A DNA stretch of 64,000 bases, taken from NCBI GenBank assembly GCA_013399855.1, contig VXAY01005883.1, positions 147,356 to 211,355 on the forward strand, in the 5' to 3' direction. A model generated the notes under the pieces. The model had not been told where the DNA came from, did no database searches, and saw nothing but the letters and a program-made list of their open reading frames with translations. The DNA is from Oxyruncus cristatus (Eukaryota > Chordata > Aves > Passeriformes > Cotingidae). This document shows positions 26,201 through 38,800 of this stretch, piece by piece. The translations under genes were made by a program, and so were the position numbers. Position 1 is the stretch's first letter. Each line of letters opens with the position of its first letter.

Positions 26201-27607
26201 TAACACCAGTTTTGCATATGACTTATCTGAGGTTCACTCAGATGAAGCCAACTGCATGAAGTCACAGGAGCTCTTTGGTAGCAGAATCTGAAAGAGTACA
26301 CCAACGCTGTCTATGAGCACACTGCCAAAACCACGGGAATGCACACATAATAAAATATCAACTCGAATAAATATCTGGAAGCTGATACACTGTGTAGTTC
26401 AGGAATTAAAATAATATTCAGAGACACTTTGCTGTTTACTCATACTTGCTTTTCAGCCAGTCACATACGGTGTAACATTTAAGGAGAGTGATTTTTCGCA
26501 TGTCAGTGACATAACTGTGAAATAGAAACCCTTAGGAAGTACCTTTTGTGGGTTTGTTTAAAATACGTAACTATGAACAACAGTTTGCAGCGTTGACTGC
26601 AACAGCTTAATCACTGCAGTGAGATAATGTAAGATTGCAAAGACTATCCCAGTACAAGTTTTTCTCTGCCCCGGCACTGACTGAGGCACTCTGCAAGCAC
26701 GACTCTCCCCTTTGTGCCCCTCAGCAGCCCATTTGCTTCCCCAGCTGATCAGCTGCAGAGGGACCACGCTGTGTACGGCCGATCTCCGCACTTGTATCAT
26801 CATACAGACACGTGTGGAATCACTTGTTGCTGCTAAGTTGTCCCTTTGCACATCCACAGCACGACTGTCACCACCCACTCACAAGGAGTGTGGAGAGGGA
26901 ATCACACAAGTGTTCTCCTTCCTCCAGAGACACGGAACAGAGGCTCAGCAGGCCTTGCTATGTTCTCCTGTGCGTAGCCCTAAACCAAAAATCTATTTCC
27001 CTATAATCTAGATTGTTCTTGCTGTCCAACTAGAAAGTCTCCTTTTGGCACTAGGAAGAACTGTAAACGCCTGGCCTTCTCTCAGCTGTATGCAGGACAC
27101 ACACACGAAGCTTTCTAAAGTCCTTGAGGCCTGGCAAGTGGTACGTGGGATGTCTTGGCATCCCTGGGAATCAAAATGCCCTCACTGTAAGCCTAACCAA
27201 GGACTTAACTCTTGAGGTCACTGGGAGTTTTGTAGTGCCTCAGACCATCAACAGAGGAGAGACTGTTCCCTTTGCTCCAGTGCATGTCAGAGAAGAAACC
27301 TCAGATGCCATCGGTGCCCTGGGGAGTAGCACATGTGATGGAACATTCAGCAGCATCAATGTGTGTTGAACTTGGAGCTACAGCTCTGCCACGGTACCTT
27401 TTCAAACCTGGCTCCCTCTAAATTGCAGGGGGCATTCTGACTAATAAACTTTCATCCTTCACCTGAGTTTTCACGTATTTACAGCATTTTCTCATCACTT
27501 TGTGTGAGTTAACAAGAACATTTTCCTTGCAGTGCAAGAACTGCAGGGCACACCACACGTGCACCAAATGCTGGTGTAGGATATGAAAGTGCAAATACCT
27601 GAACACC
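23291..27607. other. Non-coding DNA, nothing recognised
   Basis: Mixed composition. An A-rich purine tract with interspersed G lies at about 24575-24613. A plus-strand frame at 27124-27369 reads about 81 codons without family resemblance. No transposon or RNA gene seen. Confidence 0.55.
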
Positions 27608-28721
27608 TTGCAGACTAGTCTCCAATGGCTCCCCCTTGTGTGTTTTGAGTTCATTTTGCCAGATTACTGCTTCGTCTTTTTAAGGGCAGCTCGAGACAGA
27701 TGTGCTGTAACAGCAGAAGAAAAAGCTGAGTGTGAATTTAGTCAGGAGATGCAGAATAAACATAGCAAAAGCCAAAACATCATAAAAGAAACACTTAAGT
27801 ACTGTTACCCCCTGCAGTCTGTTTTATTGATAAATGTGACATATCACGCAGAGCAGATGAACAAGCAGCAGCAAACAAACCATGTCATTTCACAGGAAAC
27901 CACGGGAAGTGTTTGCACTGTTCCTTTAAGCAGTGGTTTTGAACTTTCTGAACTGAACCGCCCTCAAGACTATTGGCAGTGCTCGGAGCTTTCCTTCTTT
28001 GCCAACCCTTCTCCTCCTCCCCTTCTTCAGCTGAACCAGAAGAGTACATTATCCCCAGTACCTCTCCTTTAGGGTATACACCCACCTCACAGGCTTGGCC
28101 CGACTCACCCAGAGCGTGCACCTTACAGGACAGCTACACTCCAAACCTTATGAAAACTTTCCCTCTCTTGGTTACTCAGGAACTGGGAACAAACCATTTG
28201 TAGTTCACCAAAGCCAAAGCACCTACCACATAAACTGGCATATGCTTGCTTTGAGTAGAGTGATGCTGTGCCAGTGCATACAAGCAGAGAATTTGGGGAA
28301 ATGTGTGCGAAGTATCTTTGAATTCATCAGAATAAACACCAGCGAACCATTTGCTCTTCAGGTCAGTAAGAAAACGTGTGTTCTATTTTTGTGGAAGGGT
28401 CAGTTCACTGACATGACCGTGGAGGTAAATATAAGTGCACAAATATTCCAACTTCACAGAGATCTGGAGAGAAGAGAAACATTACAGAATGTTCAAAGTG
28501 TACTTCAGTCCTTCAGTATTGATCCTTCTTCACACCTTGAACGAGGAAATCCAGTGCCAGTAGCACGAGACCAACATGCTCATTCCCAGTTTCAAATGCT
28601 TCTGGTTGCTAACTTCTGCCTTTTTGCTAACATCAGGCTCTACACATTAATTTCAAACAGGTTTATAAAATGCATCTACTCTGCATGTAAAGTACTTACC
28701 ATAAAGGTATTTTTTAATTAA
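27608..28721 (+). other. Chain of open plus-strand frames, unassigned
   Basis: Two successive plus-strand frames cover this stretch: 154 codons (27608-28072) and 208 codons (28095-28721). The second opens with TTG; its first ATG is at 28242, leaving about 160 codons. The stretch is not GC-rich, so stop-poor composition does not explain it fully. The translation has no recognisable domain, signal peptide or repeat. In 64 kb read in six frames one such frame can arise by chance, so I do not call a gene. Confidence 0.12.
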
Positions 28722-30494
28722 GTAGTGCTGAGCTTGGGTCTCTTATGAATATTGATGCAAGCCTTACATTTTCAAAACTCAGGGCAATGTGATTGTACAA
28801 GATGCAATCTTCCATAACAGCAATTTCTGAAGATTTTGGGTCCCTCTGAAGATTGCTCAAGCTGATCACCCAAAATCACAAATTATTTTCCAATCTTAAG
28901 GCAAGGTATATTGGGAAAAGTGATGGAGTGGCCACTGTTTGGAAGATATAGGAAGATTTACACATCAGTAACATCCCATGGAGTTCAAAACCATGTCCTT
29001 TGCTGGCAGCCAAATTCTCCAGTGGCAGGAAGAATATAATCTCCCTAAAGTAAACTGTAAAGCTAGAGTGGAAAATGATAGATAAAGTAAACTCTGTGCA
29101 CTGAGTAACTGCAGGGAGTCTAAAGCTGAGGATCTGATAATTAGTCTTATCTCTATCAAGGTGCAACAAGAATAAGCTGAGAAGTGCAAGAATGCCTGAC
29201 AAGGCCCCAAGGCTCTTCACGGCTACAGAGAAGCCTCATTGTTCTGGAGAATTTTAAGGCCAATCTCACGTGGAGAGAACAGGAGACATTTCTTTCTCCT
29301 GCCATGCTGCTGATGTGGGTGTCTGGAAGGTACATTTCTCCACACACTTCCCTTCTCGCAAGCCCCAGTGATGCCACAGGTTCAATGTTGGGTTGCTTTT
29401 TTCAGGGCTGCACAGGCACAGGGAGCAGCAGGTGCACAGACAACAGGGGCAGGGAAACTCACTTTAAAAAGAGAGGTTTTCCTTGGAGTTCTTCCATTTC
29501 AACCTCTGCTCTGCACAAGACTTACTTAGGATGCTTTAGTTCACTGACACAAATATTTGGACTTGGAGATTTCCTGGCGATTATGACACATTCAAAGAGT
29601 AGCTCGACACTTCACCTCCTAAACTGAAGGAAACGCCCCAGACGAGGTGGTCTTCTCCCTCCTTCCCTGTGCCCCAGTACACACTCAAACAGAACAGCAG
29701 CAGGTCTGAGTGCAGTCACACACTTGTTTCTCCCCACCACGTGTGAGAGCCTGAGTAACAGCTTTTACAGGACACTTCCTCCAAAACCAGAGCAGTTTCT
29801 CTCGGAATTGTACAAATGATATGGCGTGAAATTCATTCATTTTACGTTTGCTTGGTATCATGAACTCACAGTTTTCTTCTGCTCTGACAGAAACTGCATC
29901 ACAGGTCTTTTGCCAATTCCCACTGAAAGCAAGTGGAATCTTGTCACTGGCTTCAAGGAGAGTTGGAACAGCTTTTGTGTTATTTAAAGTGTGGCAAACA
30001 GTGTCCTTTTCCTTGGGCACCATAAAATACTGCACTTGGCCTATAAAAAAATTGTTTGACTAAGAAAAAGGACCCCAAACCTCTCTCTTTAATGCTGCAG
30101 CCTTTTCAATGCCTGCAGCCTTCCAGGCAGCTGCACTACTTTAACAGAGCAGCAGTGAAACTGGAAAAACACCGTAGCTGGAATGCGAGCAAATGACCTT
30201 ATCTGCACCACGGATCTGCAGCAGGCACACCTTTACTCAGGGTTACAAAGTGTGAGTGCTTGGCACTTTCACAGAGTTAAAACGTCTTGCCCGTAGTTGG
30301 GTCAAGTGAGTGGTTGTGCCACATGATTTTTCCCCCAAGTTTTCTAATGCTCTCACAAGGTCCAAAACCTTCCTTTTGCAGTTTCTGATACACAAAATAG
30401 GAACAGGATCAGAGGGGAAGTAAATGGGAAGTTTAGGTTACCTTACCTCCTCCTTTCTCAAGGAGAACACAAATTCATGATTAAGTTTCATTAC
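28722..30494. other. Non-coding DNA, nothing recognised
   Basis: Unique-looking, moderately AT-rich. A strong minus-strand donor-like GTAAGT at about 28693-28698 lies beside a short open frame. I found no matching acceptor that would make a convincing exon. Confidence 0.55.
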
Positions 30495-30580
30495 CTGGGA
30501 TATGGTTGAGGCTTTCAAGGCTGACTTAATTCACCTCGACATCAACTGACAAAGCAAAATCCAATCTTGATTTACATAGC
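30495..30580 (-). other. Candidate non-coding exon (86 nt)
   Basis: Minus-strand acceptor AATGCTTTTTTGCAG (AG at 30581-30582) is excellent. Two donors follow: CCCAG/GTAATG (exon end 30495) and GGAG/GTAAGG (exon end 30447, 134 nt). All frames contain stops. UTR or lncRNA exon, or decoy. Confidence 0.18.
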
Positions 30581-31630
30581 CTGCAAAAAAGCATTACTGG
30601 CAGGTTGAAGCAAATAGAGAGAAGTAAACACCTTTATGCGTATCGTGATCTGCACAAACACCCCCTCTGCAGCCTGTGAGCCCACCTGGCAATTCTGAAA
30701 ATCCAACAGCTGCACGGTACCACTGCTATTTGTACCAGACTGGGGATGAGATCCACCAGGAATACCATTTGAAAAGAAATTCTACCCCGTACAGTGACTA
30801 TGCTACTCCATAGATCTGTTCTCTGCCAAATGCAACTGGTCCAAGTCTGCCATCCTGTGTCCCATCTGCCTTTCCAGTGACCCCGTACCAGCAACCTCAC
30901 GCAGGTAAATCCCCGACAAGCTTGTTCCAGGAAGGGCCTCCAACGCTGCATGTGGAGAGGGCAGATGGGACTTGCAGCAAGCCACAGCTTGATCATCCTG
31001 AGAAAATGCCACTCCTTAGCCAGCCCCTTTCCTTTAACACACCTACAAGGGGCTCCAACCCCTAAAGCAGAGGAACATCTCAGCCTCACATGGGACTTCC
31101 AGTGGCTCCAACAAAAAAGGTCTTTAAAGGCCGTGAAAAAAAATCAAATGCTACATGAATGACTTCCAAGAGTCACTGGCACAGCCTTTGTTAGTGCTGA
31201 ATGCGGTGATGATGGTTTGGAAAAGCCAAACAATGTTTAGAATCAGACGGAAGGGTTAAAGTTCGGAGAAGTTCCTTTCACTAACCCAGTCTAGTTCAGT
31301 GAGACTGTCTATATCAAATCCACGTTGTTATTTTTGTTTCCACAGTGGAACTGCACGACTAAACATACTGACCTGAGTTGGTCACAAAGGAAATGTGCTA
31401 GCAAAAATGATCCCAAAATAATTGTAGCAATGTAAAATGCCCATGCTGCTCTGGCATGTTCCATCAAGAAACAGTTCACAAGATTCTGCCTTGAAGGTTT
31501 CAACTTATTACTCCCATGTACAGAAACCAGCACTTGGGATGAACCATCCGTACTTTTAATATAGGGGACTGAGGCACGGAAAAAGAATAATGTCCATCCT
31601 CTCCTATGAAACAGTGCAAAAGACTATCCA
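30581..31630. other. Non-coding DNA, nothing recognised
   Basis: Overlapping frames up to about 150 codons at 30634-31089 occur on both strands and lack family resemblance. No repeats recognised. Confidence 0.5.
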
Positions 31631-32060
31631 AAGCAAATAAATCATTTGTGGACTATTATACATTGGGTTTTTTATTTTCAGTTAAATGTTTCTCTCCTAA
31701 TCCTTTTAGGACTAGAATATTATTAGTCTAATTGAAAATTATGTGCCTTTATTTCCTCCTTCCCCCTTGGAGCAAGGCCACACCAATCAGTGTGTGCTCA
31801 TCCTGCCAATCAGTCTCTCGGAGAGGCTGGATGCTGGATGCACCAAGCTCCAGCAATCACCTACACTGCTCAGGAGAATTAGCACAACACAGGTCTAATT
31901 AGAAACTAAACACTGCGTTATCTGCAATGATTGAGAGATGGAATAAGCTGATGCATGTTTTAGGAACCTTTCTTGCTGCACGGCAGTTCATGATAACACC
32001 CACCTCACAGCTCATTAGCAAATCAAAATATTATACTGTATAAATAATACCTTGCTCTTT
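31631..32060. promoter_or_regulatory. Candidate regulatory element with paired CCAAT and homeodomain words
   Basis: CCAATCAG occurs twice in the same orientation at 31783-31790 and 31806-31813, 23 bp apart, which resembles paired NF-Y sites. TAATTAG (31896-31902), a TAATTG nearby and TGATTGAGAG-type words add homeodomain/PBX-like cores. No repeat family is recognisable and all frames are very short. The texture resembles a conserved intronic enhancer. Motif words are short and conservation is untested. Confidence 0.3.
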
Positions 32061-35000
32061 TCCATTTTACAGAAGCCCCAGGTCTCAGAAGCCTCCATTA
32101 CCAAGCACACGTGACCTAGTTCTACTGGAACACTGTAGGAAATGGAAAGCAGCCCTGGCTGTCCAAAACAAGTAAAAGGGAAGCCAGCATATTGTATACT
32201 TTGGTCCACTCGCTATAGAAGTAGCACAACCAGACTCAAGACATTTTACACCGAAATACATTTTGGCAGAGCACAAAGAAACTCCGTACTGCGTGACGCT
32301 GAACACGGACTGTCAGTCCTGCGCTGGACTGATCCCTTTCTCTCACTTTTCTGCAGAAACCCTAAATCCAGTCCTGCAACCTTCAACCAGAAACCCAAAC
32401 GAGAGCAGGGGGAAACCTGGCAAAGGACTGACAGGAGAGATGTAAATGTTTAACAGCAAGAGGAGGATGTGAAGGGATAAGTAGCTGTTCCACTGCACAG
32501 CTTCTCAAGGGGGAATTGGGGAGCACAGACGCAGACCACGTTCTCACTTCCAGCTGAGATAAACATTTACAAGCCACTCTTTTCAAACAGGAAGGCACAG
32601 CCTCGGGACACGACCTCACACTTTGCTGAGCCCCCCAGCCCCACGGCTCTGCCGTCAGACACGCAGGAGGGATGCACACTGTGCCACTGCTCTGTTATTA
32701 CAGGTGCTGCCTTTCAGAGGCAAGGGGGAAGGTGCAATTTGACGGCAGTGTGGAAAAATCTTTCAAATGCTGGCGGGAGGATGTCTAATGATGCCAGACT
32801 GGTGCTGCAAATCTTCATGTGGAGTTAAAGCACCAGAGAAACCGCACACGTGCCAATGAATGAGGACTCACACAAATAATTCTAAACCATACATGCATAT
32901 TTGGTGTCATTACACTACTATTACAGATGCCTACCCTGCTTTTCTTCTTTTAGAAGGCTGCAATTCTGATGCTTTATCATTAGCTTTCTAGCTGCAAGCT
33001 GACAGAATTTGAAAGACACCAACAAAAGACACTGGAAAATTGATCTACAGAGAAAACCTGCAGATTTTGAAAAGCCACAGTCTAGTTGCAGCTTGAAAGG
33101 TGAAACACAGTTTTTGTTTGTATCACATTCCCCAAGTTTCCCATGCAGACGTGCAGACAATTTTTTACTGCGAAAAACTATCAGATATCACTTTGTATTA
33201 CTTGGCAAGTATATATTTACAGCAATTTCTCATAAAGATTGAATTAGGTCAAAGGCTGAAAGGTGACAAGTTTGGACTTTTATCCCAACCTGAGAGAGAG
33301 CTGAATGCTTTGAAACCTTTGGAAGGGGTATCATCAAGGCCTCAAAGTTTGGTTCTCTGACACTCTCATTTCCAGAATTACTAGTAATTCTAAAACCTTG
33401 GCTCACAATCTTTAAAAAAAAAATAAATAAATCATAATATCCATACAGTTCATGCAAGAATCTGGTAATTCTGCAGGGAAAAAAAATACACATATATTAA
33501 GGGTGAAATTCTTCCCCACTGTGTAACTGGCTTCTCATAATTAAAAGTCTTAAGTGGACCCTTAAGTGACGTAAGTTATCATTCCTTTCCATCAGGAGAA
33601 GACTGGGGAACCCTTCAAGAGATTTAGTTCAGGCTTAGAAAACAATCACTTCTGACACAACCTGCACAGAACCAAAGCTCTGGAACATGCAATTCTGAAA
33701 GCTTAAGAATATTTTTTAAGTACACAAGTACACAACCAGGACTTGAAAAGAAAAACTAACCGCACTCAACCAGAAAAGGTCCTCTGCGTTGTTTAATAAC
33801 CTGGGAAAAATACTAATGCTGCATTATATTTTTTAAAATTGCAAATACTCTCTATTGAAAAGCAAGTGAACTGTTTCTGACGAGACAGATCCACCGTGCT
33901 TTGTGAGGTTCTGTGATTGTCAGGCAGGCCACTCACACAAACGTGACTTTTAATGGAAAGCTTTTTTCCATTCTGATGTACTTCCGGTGCCATTTGGTTT
34001 TCCTCAATAACAATAAGTGCAGAACATGTATTTGCTGTGACTCCAGAACTGTTGTGGCCACCGAGACCGGGGCTGCAGCCCATATCTGTACCACGCTGGG
34101 CTGAAACCTCAGAGCCAGAAGGACACAGTCACCTAAACCCAGAACTAGCGCTACTCTACCGTCAGATCAAAACCAAGTCGTTGGGAACATGTTCTAGGGC
34201 ACCAGGCTGGCACCTCCTTGAAAGCTGGGGCGTAGATTTTTAACTTCAAACAAAACTCAGTTTGACATCATTCTAAGCAGGCACGGGAGTTACCTGGAAG
34301 CTTCTGCTGATTTTCGGTTGACTTCCACCGGAGCACATGCAGGAAGTGAAACGGTCAGGTTGGCCATATCCTACTTATGAACTATTGAAGAGAGTAGATT
34401 TTTTCACATGGTTCTACTAAGGGGAAAAAACGAAGACAAAAAGCCAAATTAAAAGCAACATTCAACTGCTGTGAGCCTATTTGTAACCATCAGGACAGCA
34501 AACATATCAGCATTAATCTATGATTAAAAATTTAGGAAAAAGTAAGGTGAAAAGAAAGAAATAAAAAGACTTTGGGAAACACATAAGCCACAAAGTCTGA
34601 CTTACTCTAATTAAAGAATGATGCTGGCTGGTATTGCCAAGCTCTGCAGTGGCAGAGGTATGTTTGATTTTGCTGTAGAATTCTGATTTTATTTTTGTTT
34701 CATGGAATTTACTGTCCTTTGTTAAACAGTTTTGGTATTTTTTCATGAGAGATTCATTTTTTATTTACATGCAGATGAAAATGATTTAACTTGAGATGGA
34801 TTAGTCTCATGAACAGAGTCCAGAGACATTTAAAAAAGGGGGTCTCTTTTGTGCAGGAAACTATTAAAGTCCATTTGCAGTTTAACAAACCACTAGGATC
34901 TTGGTGCAAGGTGTATAAAGCTGGATGTTCTTTTAGTTCTAAGTTGGATTTCAGGTTATAAACATTATGAGCTGTATTCTTCTGAGAATTAATTGCTATA

Positions 35001-35242
35001 GATGCAGACCAGTCTGGTCAGGTCAGAAGCAGCACAGAAGGGCAAGACTGAGAAATGAGAATTTCAGTTAAGTCTCAAAACTCATTAATAAAGTTAGAGT
35101 CTTAAACAAAGATAACTTTCATACCTACCTAATGTATATATGTATGGTTTAGATTGTTCTGTATTTCTGGTAATAACTGTGGCTATTGCAGAGAGAACAG
35201 TAATTTGTCCAAACCAAACCATAAATAATTAAGGCCAGGACT
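32061..35242. other. Non-coding DNA, nothing recognised
   Basis: Unique-looking. An A-rich tract with AATA repeats sits at about 33413-33432. Frames are about 100 codons or shorter on both strands, without family resemblance. Confidence 0.55.
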
Positions 35243-35572
35243 TTGACATCGGATCTGTGTGGGTGGATTTTTGCACCCCCGCAGATTCAATGGCAAGATC
35301 AAAGCTTAGGAAAGCCAGAAATACCCTCAGAACGGGTATTGCTGAGGTCCAGCACCTGGCATTTCCAGTGCGGGGACGGGTCTGCTTTCACTGCCACCCT
35401 CCCACCCGAGGGCCTGGCGAACGGACGCTCGGAGAGCAGCAAACCATCACATTCTTGTCCCACCCTGCCCACAGCAGCCAATTCCCACCGCATCCCTCTC
35501 TCCCAGTTATGGGGTAGACACAAGGAAACACAGAGCTGGCGCTCGGAGTGTCACTTCCCCTCAGAATTCTAA
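35243..35572. other. Small GC-rich block
   Basis: Moderately GC-rich with overlapping frames on both strands (up to 109 codons). No domain recognised and CpG density is modest. Confidence 0.35.
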
Positions 35573-35848
35573 TAAAATAAGTTGAACCTAAACCCCTCCT
35601 CCCAAACCATATATCGAGCTTATACTATAAGCTTTCTATTTATTTTTTTTTTTTACTTCCTAAAAACCAATGTTCATTTTTATTTCAGCTGTTCTGAAAG
35701 TCATCAGAGAAAAACTACACCCCTTGCTCATGGAGCTGGTACCACTAGTGGGGCAGAGGAAGTTGTGGACAGCTGACGATGACGACTGGCCAAGAGCTGC
35801 CCAGCGACCAACCTCGCAGCTGTGGGCAGAACCCCAAAGAACACCTTT

Positions 35849-35880
35849 GGTGATCCGTTCACACCCGTGAACGGATCACC
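35849..35880. repeat. Perfect hairpin, 14-bp arms and 4-nt loop
   Basis: GGTGATCCGTTCAC (35849-35862) is separated by ACCC from its exact reverse complement GTGAACGGATCACC (35867-35880). The arms do not extend further. A perfect 14-bp stem with a tetraloop is uncommon in unique DNA. Confidence 0.95.
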
Positions 35881-38800
35881 TACGGCCAGGCAAGGAGAGA
35901 GCACAGCTCCCTGCCACTGCACCGGTCCCCTCCCGAGAGCCTGCAACGGGCAGCCGGCAGGGACGCATCACATCTGCCAGCTTTCACGCTGGGCATCAGG
36001 AGACACTGCAGACACCGTCCTGCTCTCTGCAAACCTCAGAGTTGCTGACTTGCCTTTTCTCTTCTAGAAATCCAGGGGAAAAGCCCTGGTATTCTCTTGG
36101 ACAAGTCCTGGCCACTTTGCTTTTCCTCCTGCCCACTGTCTGTAAGGGAAACAGGGAGGTCTGTGTCCAGTGGGATTTATGTGGGTGATGTGCAGTTCCT
36201 GTCAGCTCAAACACACCTGTCAAATACCCTCATTGCCCTTGATACAAGAGAACTCACTGCAGTCATGTGTGGAAATCTTGACTTCCATCATCACTGAAAC
36301 ACGGCTCCCATTCATATGGAATAAAAGGGAGAATACTATGGCCACCATTATGGACAGAATTAGCCTAGATGATGTCCCTTCGTCGCCTTCATTTGTGGGA
36401 AGAATTCAATGCCGATCAACAATTCAGCTGATTTCCAGGGAAACAGGATTTCAGCTCAAGAATCAAAATTGCATGAGGGTCAAAAATGCCAAACAGACTA
36501 CAAAAATATTTTTCCACATTGGGCTTCTCAAAATAAGAGGCAAATAGTTAAACAGAAGAGAAATAATCAATTCAGAAGGGACTAATTTTTTATCATCCAC
36601 ACTATCTTTTTGTTGCATAGTGCATGTCCACCTCGTGTCTGTGCACTTCCATGTTTTGAATATTTCATTAAATGCCCTATATATCAACATATTTTCATGG
36701 GTTTAATATCTCCAGCAACTTTTAAGCAGCAAGTGCCTCTATGTGGAGAAGACACATCAGTGTGTAGTTCAACATCTCATCACAGGCCACTCATGATCCG
36801 GACTTAAACTTTGCTTAAATTTCATGTCAGGGAACAGCTGAATGCATTTTTACTGTGTTCCCCAGTGGAAACATTATCAAAAGCATTCTCTGCTTCAGAA
36901 TTATCACTTCTCCGGAATACCCCCAAAAAGTGTGTGATTATTCCTCTGGAACACACTGGGAGTATGTGGTTTCTCTAAGCAAACGAGGCTCACTGCTGTA
37001 CTCTTGTCTTTGCAGAAACTGAGGCTCTTGCAATAAATACCTGAAGTAACATTTAACATTGGCAGTGCCAAAGCTATGTAAGAATTAGATTATTTTGTAA
37101 TTCTCAGTATTTCACTGACGGAGGTTTTACAGTTCTCTTTCAGTTTACATAATCTCTCAATCTTACAAAACAAACCCAAAAGTGCAAATATCCAGTTCAG
37201 CTCCAAGGCTACAAAACAGCATGTAGTGTTCTGCATTAGGCCATAACTGATGAATTTGTTAATACCTTAGTATCTAGACGAGCTTTTTCAGACAGCATAA
37301 CTTGGAGAAATTTTAAACTCTCTATAAATATTGGGCAGTGTTAAGGACATGACACACCTCAGATTTTAAAGATACGAAAATGAGAAAAAGTTTGGCAACT
37401 TTGTTTTTCAGCTCTTAAAATAATGAACAGATTCATTTTCAAACTGAAGAAAGTAAAAAAAAAATTAATTCAATAGCTTTAACTGGACTTACTGGGAGTC
37501 CTTCCATTCCATCTTATGACAATTTTATCCACCACATAGGTGGTGGTTTGTTCATTTTTTTTTTTTCTTCCAAATATCTTTATCATTTGGTCAGCTCTTT
37601 AAGATGGTTGAATATTTATCCATGAACTTTTTAGTTTTATGCCCAATTTTCTTTTTGAATAAACCACATGCACTGCGGATATGTAATGAAAGCTAGAATA
37701 CTACTTCAGAATTGTGTATTTGTCCTGTTAGGGTTTTTTTATTCTTTCCGTATAACCCTAGGTTTAAGAAACCTTCAAAGCACTCCCAAAATAAAACAGC
37801 AACGTTACATGTAACTTCGTAAGTCAAGGAATCAGGGTTTCCTAAAATTAGCTTCTAATGAAACTCAGAGGGTTTTTTACACCACCTTTACTGATGCAAT
37901 TACATTTAATCACTTTTAATAGTCAAGATTTTTAGCAGCTAGATGAAGTATACTGGATTAGCTTAATAGCCATATCTTTCTCAGACTTTTTAAAACCTGT
38001 TTTTCTTTCCACTGAAGCAGAGAGCTAGGGGATTGGAAACTTCCAGTGACTCTTTTGTAGACTAAAGTGGTTTAGCTGTGTCTGCTCATATAAGAAGACA
38101 ACTCTAATTCTCACGGGTCAAGAAAGAGAATAAACAAAATCTACATTCCCTCTCTACATTAGCCAGAAGCACATACTCTCAGAAAGGAAACAGGACAGAA
38201 AACATTAGCTGCTGCACCAAAATATACAGGCATAAAATGAAATCTTTCTGGAAATTTGAGACCCAAATCTCTTCAAAGTTTTATGAAAAAGAGAGCCCAT
38301 GAATTTAGAGCTAAACTGGACGAATCCATCACTTGACTCAATACCCCAAGGAAAACGTGGCACATAGTATATTAAGTTAATAAAAAACAAACAAATGTAC
38401 AGCTAATAAGTCTGAAAATTCAAACCTTAAGTTCCTCATTATAAAAGCCACGAGTGACTTTCTAGGCAGGACTACTCAAACCACTACGCTGTGTCCCTCG
38501 GGACAATCAAGTTTTCCTTCTCATCCTTTCTGCTGCTTTTGTACTGATGGTAAAAAGGTTCAGTTGTCTGGGGCCCAAGCACCTTCAGGCAGCTTTGAGC
38601 AGTCACCAGCCTAGTGATGAGATGACCATACGCGATGAAAGGACAAGGTGAACTCACAGTTTTGGAGTTAGTGTTGGTGTTTCATGTGCCACGTGATGAA
38701 CAACAACATGAGAGGCCCCTGTTCTTCTGAAATATAATTGGCTTTTCTTTAGAGAACGGAGGAGAGAAACAAAAAAAAACGGAGTAACATTCAGGTCCAT

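Noticed and set aside
28699..28860. Short minus-strand frame (MEDCILYNHIALSFEN) next to a donor-like GTAAGT
   Set aside because: About 50 codons, no acceptor of quality, no family resemblance.
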